This document shows positions 45,059 to 55,032 of a stretch of DNA of 64,000 nt, piece after piece. Origin of the DNA: Thelonectria olida (Eukaryota; Ascomycota; Sordariomycetes; Hypocreales; Nectriaceae). Each line of letters starts with the position of its first letter. Within the stretch, counting starts at the first letter, position 1. Position numbers and translations under genes: made by a program. The notes below the pieces were generated by a model. That model searched no databases. It worked only from the letters and a program-made list of their open reading frames with translations, and was not told the origin of the DNA. The stretch covers positions 62,001-126,000 of the forward strand of contig JAGPYM010000049.1 of assembly GCA_020736575.1 (NCBI GenBank), read 5' to 3'.

Positions 45059-45641
45059 TCGGAGCGCTGCTGCACGCTGAGCAGCAGAGCGCCAGCCATC
45101 GCCGGGATCTTTATTTGCATCGTCGATCTGCCGATTCAATTCCCAGAATGCACGCACCGCAGCGACAGCGCCGGTAGGGACCTACACAGCAGCTGATTAG
45201 CAACTCAATAGCCGGAGACACAGAAAGGCTCCTCACAGGCCTGCAGGCGTGACCGTTCCTTGCGCAGTCCCAGCAAGCAGCACCAGTATCTATCCCCTGT
45301 ATGTCAGCCCGGCAAGCTTATATGAAAGAATGGTTACTTACTGTTCTGAGAGGTACACTCATGCCCGGGGCTCTTTGCAGCGCGAGTAACACAGGGGCGG
45401 CAGGGGAAGTCACGCGCCGAGCCGATGGGAGGAGCCTTCTTCTTCTGCGTCCTCTTCTTCTGCTCAAACAGGTGTATTAGTAGTGGTCCATTGATTGTAG
45501 AGCAGCTGGCTGGCATACAGTAACCTTGTTCGCGGATTTACGGGCGCTGGGCTGGATGCTTTTGTCGTTGCTGTTGGGCCGGACCCTACCCGACGTGCCC
45601 ACGCCATCCACGCCCGCAGCGACTGGATCAGCGGTAGACAT
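45059..45641 (-). pseudogene. Cys-rich hypothetical gene interrupted by hAT-C
   Basis: Exons 45641-45525, 45462-45342, 45289-45237 and 45181 to about 45059 join in frame through introns of 62, 52 and 55 nt. The protein starts MSTADPVAAGVDGVG, has a basic QKKRTQKKK part and two cysteine motifs (CRPCVTRAAKSPGHEC and AACWDCARNGHACRP), and continues VRAFWELNRQIDDANKD to RTKQ. There the sequence changes abruptly into the ACAAAAC-type end of hAT-C. The double-Cys-motif layout is found in fungal genes I know only as hypothetical. The rest of the gene is not visible beyond the transposon mosaic. Confidence 0.65.
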
Positions 45642-45957
45642 TATGATGATGCTGATTGATGGCGCCACGGAAACGGTCAGGGGAGGCGCCGTCAACTTAC
45701 TTGGCGACGGTGATAAATTAGAATGGCACAGAAAGATCATTTATCAAAAGGTCACTTGTGGCCTCCATGAATCGGGTCGCGTCCAAGCTATTCCTAATCG
45801 CTGTGCTAGTTCGCACCGGGCCAGCTATAGAGCCGCCGCGGGGCAGTGCAGTACGTCAATCGCGTTTGCTCAAATAGGGGTTCCGCCCTCTAATCCCCCC
45901 TATTCCTCGCACCAACACCACATTATCGTCCCTATCTTCATCCTCATCTTCAATGCT

Positions 45958-47685
45958 ATGGCACGGCCACCCAATCCAATCGATCAGCACCGCGACTATG
46001 TCAGTTTGCTGTACCTCAATGGCGTGTCGCGAAGCCAGATCCAGTATAAGCTTCGGAAGCATTACCACATCGCTGTTAACCTCAGCACAATCTCCCGTCG
46101 GATAGCCAGCTTGGGACTTCCACGTCAGCAATCACACACCACTGAGACGCCAGAGCTTATAGAGGCTATCCGCGACCTGATCCTCCGCATTGGGCTTAGC
46201 TAGAGTCAGACCTTGAGTGTCCTACAGAGGCAAGGCCAGCCCGTCACCAAAAGAGGACTCAAACGTATCAGACTCCACCCGGACCGCCGCTGGATACGTC
46301 GCATAAATAGCGATGAAGAACGTCTTGCTTTGCTGAAGAAGACGGAACAGGTCATTGTCGAGATGACGCAACGGTCTAATGCCATTGCAGGATATGGAAG
46401 ACGTTTTCTGCAGCCCTATCTGCGCCAGCAACAGCAACTCTGGGTACCAAGAGATCCCCTCTTTGACATATACAAAATCATGTTCCCGAGCGAGGTTGAG
46501 ATGCGCAAACGGATGATGCGGAGGAAGAAGGGACAATTTGTGGTCCCTGGACTAAATTACTAGTGGTGTATTGACGGCCACGACAAGCTGAAGGCGTATG
46601 GCTTCCAGATATACACTGCGATCGATGCCTACTCACGCAACATTATCTGGTTCTATGTCGGGCCTTCTGCTTCCACCGCCTTGAGCGTGCTGAAACAGTA
46701 TCTGGCTGCGTGCGACGCCTACGGCTTCCGCCCGTGGTATCTGCAGGCAGACAGGGGTAGCGAAACGCCATTGGTCGCGGCAGCCCATTGGAACTTTGCT
46801 TTGGCCGCTGCGGATGCGTGGAATGGAATGGCCAGGTCTTCCAACAGGGCAAGCGATTGAAGGATTCCTACAAGGCAGCACCGAGCACGAAGAACGTCAG
46901 GATTGAGAGTTGGTGGGAGCGTATGCTTCACGTCTCTTCCCGACAGTGGGTAGACTACTTTGGAGAGCTTGCTAGGGATGGGACTTTGACGGCGATATGC
47001 TTGAGGACCAGATTGCCGTCTACGCTGTCTTCGAAGATGTACTGCGTCAAGAGCTCTTCGATTTCGTGGAGGCGTGGAATCTACACAAAATACGCCTCCA
47101 GAAGAACCGGCCTCATGTTGTCCACGGCCAACCCTGGATGAATTACCATTACCCTGACCCAAGCAAGGCTTGCAATTGGGGAATTCCCATCGATCGCACA
47201 GTTTTAGGTGAATTGGTACGACCATTGGCTAACATCAATATCAACACATGTCTAGAGCCGGAGACAAAGGACTGGTGCCGCCAAGTTCTTAGAGATATGG
47301 GTTACGATGAAGTGGTTCTTGGCAATTACCAGGAGCCTGACAAGTTGCGCCCATTTAAGCGCTTCTACCTTGGCCTTCGAGACAGGATCATTCGGCACAT
47401 CGAAAGTGGTCAACAGCCTATGCTAGCCTACCGTAGAGCCCCAACAGGAGGAGTTGCGGAATATGTAAGATGCTATATCTATCTGTCTGCGCATTAAATA
47501 TCTAACTACATATAGGAAGCATTACTTGCACGAGCAAATCAAGCCCAGGAAGACGAACTTGCAGATATGGAACCGGCAGAACAGCCGCTTGTTGAACTTG
47601 GTGTTGAAGATGAAGATGGAAATGACATTGAGGGAATAAGTAATGACGAGGAGGAGGGTGGCACATCTGATAGAGAGCCCGAATA
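45958..47685 (+). pseudogene. DDE integrase-type transposase (rve-like, Ginger/IS3EU-like)
   Basis: From ATG 45958: a helix-turn-helix part (SRSQIQYKLRKHY, STISRRIASLGLP). It stops at TAG 46201 and continues in frame to another TAG (46561), after which comes the catalytic core CIDGHDKLKAYGFQIYTAID, AYSRNIIWFYVG, then LQADRGSETP and ESWWERM, giving D, D and E residues. Frame shifts occur between about 46800 and 47000. The frame then continues to 47497 with an intron at about 47466-47516 (CTAAC branch) and an acidic C-terminal end at 47685. Both TAGs are in otherwise continuous coding sequence. The superfamily is judged from the motif style only. Confidence 0.65.
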
Positions 47686-47788
47686 GTCAATCTCTCCTTT
47701 TTCTAGGTCGAGAGGCAAAGGTCATGGGGATCTTTGTGCCTCTAAAAGGTGTAGAGTGGGCTGGGGGGATCCTTCGACGGCATTATTC

Positions 47789-48979
47789 TCAAATTGTTGT
47801 GTTCGAGCTCGTTCGATAGATTCCGGGCTGACTGTCGACTCCGGGTTTATCTGCTGAGGTCAGTATTTCGCCGGGTGAAAATTTGGCCAGGTTTCTTACG
47901 AACTCTGTTAAAAGACTTGCCTCGTTCCCATGATCGATCTCGTACCCTTGATCTGCCTCGCGCTCATCTCCTTCCTCGTCAGAGACGCTGTCAAATACTG
48001 GATCGTCGACGGGATCCTCAAAATCGCTCAGATTTGCTGTATCTCCCTTCACAACGATATTGTCGACGATTTTGCTACCCTCATCAAACGCCGGGTTCGA
48101 GTAGGAGGAAGCTGGAACTGCGTTCTCCTGCTTGACTTGTCTCTTATTTTTCGTACCCTTCTCTTTCTTGACCTGTGTCTCTTGCTTGATACGCTTCTTT
48201 GGCTCGGGGGCTGGACTCGAATCTTCCCGTTTGACCTTCCGTTTCTTGTCTTTTCTGACAGGTGTTGAGTATTCGTCTGGCCTTAGCGGGGTGATTGGCT
48301 CCTGCTTGTCAACCACGTCGGTCGATGTCAGGACGACAAGCACCTTTAACTGCCCTGCTTGGTTGTTCGAAAAGTGACCAGAAGCGAGCATGCTTGACGG
48401 CGTCATGTACTTATTGGTGTTGGGAACGGTGACGATTTTCTTGCCAGAAAAGGACGAAGCGTAAGAAAGACCCCAAAGGTCTTTGTTGGTCGGATCGATG
48501 GTGCTTGGAAGTGGACGAAGGTGGTCAAATAGGATCTGAGTGAATAAAGGCCAGGTAAGGAGATCCGCCGAGCTAAGCTTGATCACCGTATCTTTTAGAG
48601 GTAGCACCGTCTCTGGGACCTCTATCGCAAGGCCATTGAAGTACCTGGTCTCCAAGCTCACGAGCAGGAGACTGATGTGGACCCATTGGTAGCCAGTGCG
48701 CTGCCTCGTAGGCTTTCTGTTGCTGCTTTTAGTGTTCTGAATGGCCTGACTGGCCGCCGATGCGATCGCCATGAATTGCGGATAGGGAGTACCGCTTGAT
48801 GGCTTGGAGGGATACAGGCGTGCCCGAGTACTCGCAGTCCCTCCATTGGGGACAGGCACTGCGTCTGGGATGAGTTGCGCGTACCTAATGCCGGAAGACG
48901 ATACTGGTTTGGGTCTGTCACGCATAAGCTGACTTGCTGGACTGACTGGGTGTGGCGGAGAGTCTTCCACCTGAACCAC
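47789..48979 (-). CDS. Hypothetical protein with basic and acidic C-terminal linkers
   Basis: The frame codes 396 aa from the first Met but stays open far upstream to about 49245 without any other Met (a part reads AGENYCGRCGLSNPF). The true start therefore needs an upstream exon, or the gene is 5'-broken. The middle (ISLLLVSLETRYFNGLAIEV, PLFTQILFDHLRPLPS) looks globular. The C-terminal third alternates KKKR-type basic blocks (possible nuclear signals) with acidic stretches. No known domain. It follows the integrase-type transposase by about 100 bp on the opposite strand and could belong to that element. Confidence 0.5.
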   Translation of the reverse strand: MVQVEDSPPHPVSPASQLMRDRPKPVSSSGIRYAQLIPDAVPVPNGGTASTRARLYPSKPSSGTPYPQFMAIASAASQAIQNTKSSNRKPTRQRTGYQWVHISLLLVSLETRYFNGLAIEVPETVLPLKDTVIKLSSADLLTWPLFTQILFDHLRPLPSTIDPTNKDLWGLSYASSFSGKKIVTVPNTNKYMTPSSMLASGHFSNNQAGQLKVLVVLTSTDVVDKQEPITPLRPDEYSTPVRKDKKRKVKREDSSPAPEPKKRIKQETQVKKEKGTKNKRQVKQENAVPASSYSNPAFDEGSKIVDNIVVKGDTANLSDFEDPVDDPVFDSVSDEEGDEREADQGYEIDHGNEASLLTEFVRNLAKFSPGEILTSADKPGVDSQPGIYRTSSNTTI

Positions 48980-49245
48980 CTCATCATATGGGCTAGGAAG
49001 GACTGGAGTTCTGGACCTGGCACGACGTTGGGATTGAAAGGGGTTAGATAAGCCGCAACGGCCACAATAGTTTTCGCCGGCGTATATGGTGGTGAAGAGA
49101 TCATGGTGCTTCTTTCCCAGCTTTGACGCAGTAGACCTACTCAGGGGGAATATCCGGGTCGACCATTCTGCTGGAAGAGAGACCCTGAAGCGGGAAGAAA
49201 TGAAATAGGAGAAATATTTAGATTGGAATTGAGAGGGATTTCTAA

Positions 49246-49839
49246 TGTTTACAAAACATCATAATGTTGCCCATTGCTACGACAGATGATGAGCACTAGG
49301 CCCGCTTGAGTATGGAATTGCCGTGGTAGTCCGCTGCTGACCAGCAGCGAGGACTCAGCAATCAGCCGCTGCGGGCTTCGTAATCCTGCTCAGACGCGGA
49401 TCATATACGCCTGCAGTGAGAATCCTTCTCATGAGAAACTGATATTGCTATAATAAATCTCTTAGATCTATGCTCTACAGGCCTGGATTTTAAAATCGGT
49501 TCACTTAGGATCTCTTGGAAAAGTTGGGTACCCTAGACAGTGTGCGTTGCCAGAACGTGGTGCAAAAACGGTTGCTAGCTGACACACTGTCGTGCAAGAA
49601 CAGCAGGTTCAGGTTGATTAGGGGATTAGGGGGACGCCGGAGCACCTCGCGGACCCGCTGCTGGCCCGCAGCCCAAGTCTAGTTACTTCTGCCCAGGTCT
49701 GCATAAGTCAGCTGTGGAGCCACCTACATTTGAACAGGACGATGATTGGCTGCATAAAATTGGCAGGGAGTTTTGCAACAGTGCCCCCTATCGGCCTCCG
49801 TAGGTGAGAACGATTCGTGGGGCTTGGGGTGTCAGGAAC
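49246..49839. other. Gene-free stretch
   Basis: No frame or repeat recognised. Confidence 0.4.
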
Positions 49840-49922
49840 CAAACGTGCTGAAATGTGAACTAGATTGTGTCAAGGCCCTATAGGGACTTCCCTCCGGGCG
49901 AAATAAAATCCAATCCAATCCG
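49840..49922 (+). mobile_element. 3' tail of a LINE
   Basis: GGCCCTATAGGGACTTCC, then CTCCGGGCG and AATAAAATCCAATCCAATCC match in order the 3' end of the LINE at 25.24 kb (CCCTATAAGG, TCCTCCCGGGCG, TAATAAATTT plus a short tandem tail). It is a heavily truncated, dead-on-arrival LINE insertion ending in AATCC repeats. Confidence 0.55.
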
Positions 49923-51045
49923 TAGGTGAGAGGGCGGGGCAGAGTCCTTTCGTCTCTTCGTTCCTCAAGGCATGCAGAACTTATCGTGGGGTAGTATCCG
50001 GGCATGGTGATGTCGTCGTGATCCGTGTCCAGGGATAGAAACCGGGCACGAATATGCGGCCGGGCTAGGATAAATTCCTTCAGGCCTCCCAACCCCCCTC
50101 TATATCCATGGCATTCGTGGGATAAGCCATTTTCATGCAAGACTTGCTGATTTCAGGGTCTTCATTCAGTCTTGTCCAACCTAGCAAGGTATAAATATAC
50201 GCCTGCTCGCCGTTGCTTCTGTTCCTATTATCTTTCCTGTCACTGTAGATTCTGGTTTCTACATTTTATAATGTCATATCCTATGATTGGCGACGGCTTT
50301 CGTCTTCTAAGGACCGCGAATCATATCCGCAGAGTAGGGACGGGGAGCAATGCATCTCGAAGCTCGAATATATGCCTCACGAGGAGCGTAGTACAACATT
50401 CCCAAGATCTAAGTCAAGCTACTTCCGATTATTTGGATTCTGCTGGTAGGTTCTTCATGAAGTCTTCACGAAAAGTTTCTAACTAGAAGTGTAGGCCACG
50501 CTGTGTGTGTTCAGGAACCTGGAGATTAGCATCAATCTCATGGGGCGAATAATTGTGGTGAGATAGGATGGGGCCTGAGTACTTCCCTGGAGGCGAACCA
50601 AACGAGACTCCAACTGAATTGACTAGTCCTACATCGCACGAAGGCTTTAAGTCGGGTCTCCAATATAACTCCCCTCAAGAGCAGTCTGGTCGTCTTAGTA
50701 GGGAAGCCTCAAGGGTCTTTAAGGGGGCCAGGAGAGTCATCGCATAGGATAAAGAGGAAGTTGGCGAAGAAGCCAAGACATCGGCAACTGACACGTAGTG
50801 CTAAGCGGACGATGTATCCTTCTAACACCGTCTGAGGATCATAATATCCCTAGCCTAGCCATGGCCAACTCATCCACTATACAATACCAAAATAAATTCC
50901 TGGACAGCAACAATGATCTTATTTTCCGTCCGTTGTAGAGAGAGCTCTGAAAAATGACAGATGAAGATCTGAAAGAGTGGCAGTGAGCGTGCGAATTCCA
51001 GTTCCTCTAAATCTTCCTTTTATATTGCCGTCTGTAAGAAACTCG
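49923..51045. other. Gene-poor stretch
   Basis: A small plus-strand frame at 50172-50486 has no known features. Nothing else was recognised. Confidence 0.35.
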
Positions 51046-51296
51046 TGTCGCATATCACCACCAAGTTCCACTATGCTCTACCGAGCCGTGCGACTGATAT
51101 GAAACGCAGCTCTTACCTAGGGTTCGTGTATCCGGTTTCACATCCGGCTTTTCGTATCAAGGACTCCAGTCCTAACGATATGAGCTTAAATAGCTGTGCC
51201 CGAACACATGGCTGTTCAATTTCTTTTGTTCATTAGATAATTCTCATCAATTGACTGGTGCCATCAATGATCCCCTGTGGAGCCAATTGTCTAACA
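51046..51296 (+). repeat. Solo LTR (copia-like), copy 2
   Basis: It is the inverted counterpart of the LTR at 20003-20234. It starts TGTCGCATATCACC and ends TTGTCTAACA, with a near-perfect 5-bp duplication (ACTCG at 51041-51045, ACTAG at 51297-51301). Similarity is high along the whole length, with a short insertion near the start relative to copy 1. Confidence 0.78.
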
Positions 51297-51744
51297 ACTA
51301 GTGATTACTTGCTGCCCCCCACCCGGGATTCAATTCTTTTTTAATTCCTATAACTATAAGATTACCTGCTGTCTACTAAACGGCAAAAACAATAATTGTC
51401 AGGGGGACTAGATGACAATTAACGGTATATACCAATAGATGAGTAAGACTCGCTGATCGCGTAGTGCTGGCCTAACGGTTCGACCCTGCTAGTGTGCGAT
51501 GACAAAACACGAACGATAATTGGTAACTTACAGCTAAAGATCAGGAATAGCCCCGGGAAACATGCTCCGCCTCTCTCCAACTCGTCCGTCACGTCCCCCA
51601 TGCATTGATGATCATTGGCCATGCTTCTCACACAGTGATTCATTATTCTTCTTCTCAAGGCCACTTGAACTCGATGGTTCATTGTGCCCGCCCGGTGTGG
51701 TCACAGCGAGTACACCCTTGGTAGTAAAAGCATCCTGCAGATGC
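51297..51744. other. 3' flank of the aquaporin gene
   Basis: No gene recognised. Confidence 0.45.
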
Positions 51745-52710
51745 TTAGACAACAACACCATCCCTGCGGGTAGCCATGGGCCTTTGGCCATTTACCGGGG
51801 CGTCCTGTCCAGGGTTCACCTCTTCATAGTGTGCGCGCTTGACGAGTCGGTAATATGCGGCAGCCAACAACGCACCGAGCGCTGGCCCAACCCAGTAGAT
51901 CCATTCGTACCCAGGGAAGCTCGTGCCAGCAACAGCACAGCCAAAACTACGCGCGGGGTTAAGGGAGCCACCAGTGACAAATACCCCTATGCAAACATGG
52001 TGTGAGTTCTCCGCGAGACAAGTCCCTTGGTCAAATCAATGTGACTATACTTACCTGGGATCAAGGCCACAAACAAAGCAAGTCCGATACCGATAGGAGC
52101 GAGGAAAGTATCTTGAGATTTCTCAGCAGCCAGCATCAAAACAACAAAGACGAGCTGGGCCGTGAAGAACATCTCGAGGAAGACGCCGCGGGCAACGGAA
52201 GTGTCAGGTCCGAGTACTGTGTTGGCCTGTGCAACCTGTCCTGGGAACATTGCGTCGACGAGTCCACCGGCGCACATGGAACCCAGCAATTGTGCGGGGA
52301 AGAGAAACGCTGCGCGCATCCACGAGAGCTGGCCTCCAAGACACAACCCTAGCGTTACCTGCAATACCATCCTTGAGTCTCACTTCGTAATTGGATCAGG
52401 GAAAGAAGTTGCTTACTGCCGGGTTGAACAAACCGCCGCTAATCCGGTAGAAAGCCCACACATTGACCAGCAGGGCAAAACCGTATGACACGGCGATCCA
52501 AATACCGGTGGTGCTTGCCATCCCGCCATTTTCCGCAGTGTATGGCGCTTGCAGGATGGCTATGAGGTTTCCAGCATAGCCGAAGTACAGGAAGAGGAAT
52601 GTCCCAACGAACTCGCCAGATGCGGCGACGAGGTGGCGGCTGAATGTACTGAGATGGCGCCCCTGATGGTTCAGAGGGTCGTGACCGCCAGCTTCAACGG
52701 GAGGTGCCAT
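51745..52710 (-). CDS. Aquaporin (MIP family), intact
   Basis: Exons 52710-52417, 52358-52055 and 51986-51745 join in frame (introns of 58 and 68 nt) to give 279 aa. Six membrane segments are visible. The first NPA box is split by intron 1 ([13 protein letters not shown]) and the second is [14 protein letters not shown]. The selectivity-filter arginine after the second NPA is present. The N-terminus is short and the C-terminus is basic. Two NPA boxes, the LNPARSFG motif and length fit an orthodox or glycerol-related fungal water channel in the plasma membrane; I do not assign the subgroup. It is one of the few undamaged genes in the right half. Confidence 0.9.
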
Positions 52711-53946
52711 TTCGGTTGTGATGTTGAGGCCCCGTGGATTTTAATCCTGTTGTTTAGTGCTTGGTGTTGAGACTGGAACGAGGGCGCCCTCATCTCCGTA
52801 GAGAAATCTAGGAAGCAATGACCGCAAAAAAGACCCAGGGAGCGCTGGTAAATTAAGCGTACTTATAGAGCATCTCTAAATAAAGTGTCAGAATTCGCCT
52901 TTGCATGATGCGGTGGCGGTTCGCGGTATGACGCGCGAAGGGTTCGGATTAGAGAAGTGTCGTGGCCGTCATGTCATTGAGAGCACCAGTTTCATGTAGC
53001 CAGGGTCGTTAAATTGACGCCAAAAAAACAACCAATTGTGACCGGTAGATTTCATTACAAGTGTAATTAGATAAACAGCCAAATCCTGTTCTCTGAACAG
53101 CCGGAAACTGTTCTCCGAATTGATCGTGTCCCTGGAACAGGGTGTTGTGGGGTTGGGGGTGGCATGCTGTTCCTCGCTCACCCCCCGCAGACCGTCTTGT
53201 GTGCTTGAGGCTTGAGGCTGTCAGTGCCGGTCCCGGTCGCAGGTGCTCCTCATTGGGCTGAACAGCGATGGCGATTAGTGGGAAGGTTCTCAGGGCCTAA
53301 TATCCCCGTGGAGGCACTAACGCAATATAATAGGTTTGCGCTAACTAGGTGTCTCTAGTAACGTTGTGACAGTCGTATGTTACTTCGAGACCAGGTTGAG
53401 CGCATTGGCAAGAAGACGACTCTAGATACATGCCCCGCGGAGATAAGCTGGCTATCATATTTTGGCCATGAACCATGAAAGCAATAAAAAAAACTTGTTG
53501 CAATGTTATTGCTTGGGATACCTACTGAATGCTAGCACTGCTAGGAGACGAGATGGTGCCAAATGAAGCAGTTTGGCTATGCCGGACTAGAACGAACGCA
53601 GAAAAAAGCGGCCACTAAGCGAGGAATCGATGACGGGTTGCAAGCCGTGTACGACGTTAAGGGAATAATTGACACGGCGGTACATGCCGCCCCAGAAGTT
53701 GCTCTCGTTTGGGGTCGCCGTCATCTTCAGGGACATGTTCAAACTGGATAACTGGGCCGGCCAGCTCAACGAGCACATTGAAATGACACCTATGTCAATC
53801 CCCATTTCAAATGCAGGCGATTGTTAATACCTCCAGCACCCAGGCAGCACCGTTCCCAGCAAGACATCCTGGGCAATCATTCACCAGAAACCGAACCTTC
53901 CCATAGCTTGAAAAACTTGCAATCGCTCGACTGAAAGTATATAGAT
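52711..53946. other. Upstream flank of aquaporin gene; no gene seen
   Basis: The aquaporin promoter lies here. Around 53086-53170 the words TGTTC and GAACA recur several times in both orientations, which could be protein-binding sites. No coding content recognised. Confidence 0.4.
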
Positions 53947-54382
53947 CAAGGATGCACACCACTCAATTCAATCAACTGAATAGCTCAGTGGCGTTAAGTT
54001 GACCTGGTCAACCATTCTCTCCAGTGGCGTTGATCAATTAGCCGTCAAATTGAGTTGAATGGACACTGGTTGAAGTCGTTAATCTCCAAGCTGAGCTATT
54101 TCACCCCTGCTCTTCCATCCCCTTATCTTCACATCCCACCCCTACCCACGATGTTTCTTCCGCCCCATCGCCACTACTCTTCTCAGTAGGAAGTAAGTAA
54201 CACGTCCAGGTCGTCAATCACCCCAGCCCGTAACTATACCGCAGCACTTAACACATCCCTGTAATATCCGCATTAAGCCGACTTTATAAAGGCGTTACCA
54301 TCCGCCCTACCGCCGCAAATAACCTCTCACACTCTGCTAATACCGGCTGAATCGTAAGGAAGTCTGGCACCATTTGTGAAAG

Positions 54383-55032
54383 TAAATTAATGGATTATAT
54401 ATATAAAAATGATGATAAGGTACATCTGTGTTATCAATCAGATATACCCAATAATAAGAAAACGTTAAAGTCAATTGATCTTCAGGATCGAGTAGGTGAA
54501 ACGACTAAAAATGATCTTAAGAAATCTGTCAAGGTGGGAGAATATAAGGTAAAAAAAGATTTATCTGATTTTAATCAAAGAATGATCAAACGAAGAAATA
54601 TTATTTGACCATACAAGCAAGATCGGTTCGCTAACTTAGGTGTAGCTAAAGGGATAGCCGACAAAGAATGAGAAGATCTAGTATTTGTAGATCCTTTGGG
54701 CTCAAATAAAAGGGATGAATACCAGGAAGCACTGCGTTATGATAGTCCCGGATCTCCTAGTTATGATCCCTACTACTCCCAAACTCTAGTGGACTCAGGT
54801 GCGCAACATGAAAGTTCTCAAGCTGATTCCGGTGCGCTACCAGAAAGTTATCCAGTGGACTCTGGAGCGCTACCAGAAAGTCGTAAAAGAGAGGGTGCTC
54901 CATCACCATTGGCTAGACCAGGAAAACGTGTTCGATTTAACGCAAATCCAGAAGTACAGGAAATACCTGGTAATACCGTTCCTGAAGATATTCTTATGAT
55001 CGATGTATCCGATACTATAAATTGAGATGATA
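54383..55032 (+). other. AT-rich insert, reading frame open only with UGA as Trp
   Basis: Within this roughly 650-bp segment the frame starting at ATG 54390 contains no TAA or TAG up to 55022. It is interrupted only by TGA codons at 54606 and 54669 and then 55023. The sequence is AT-rich and codes a lysine-rich part (LKKSVKVGEYKVKKDLSDF) and, after the second TGA, a region with three 11-residue repeats (VDSGA/ADSGALPES). This pattern is that of a mitochondrial or mitochondrial-plasmid gene under translation table 4. It sits precisely between two adjoining parts of the hAT-F transposase. The protein family is not recognised. Confidence 0.6.
54789..54887 (+). repeat. Three tandem 33-nt coding repeats
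   Basis: Three units of 33 nt code VDSGAQHESSQ, ADSGALPESYP and VDSGALPESRK inside the AT-rich insert. In-frame tandem repeats indicate past selection for protein coding or replication slippage. Confidence 0.75.

Noticed and set aside
46222..46881. Minus-strand frames over the integrase element
   Set aside because: Shadows of the DDE transposase on the plus strand.
47794..48377. Plus-strand frames of 81-113 aa
   Set aside because: Antisense of the hypothetical protein's charged linkers.
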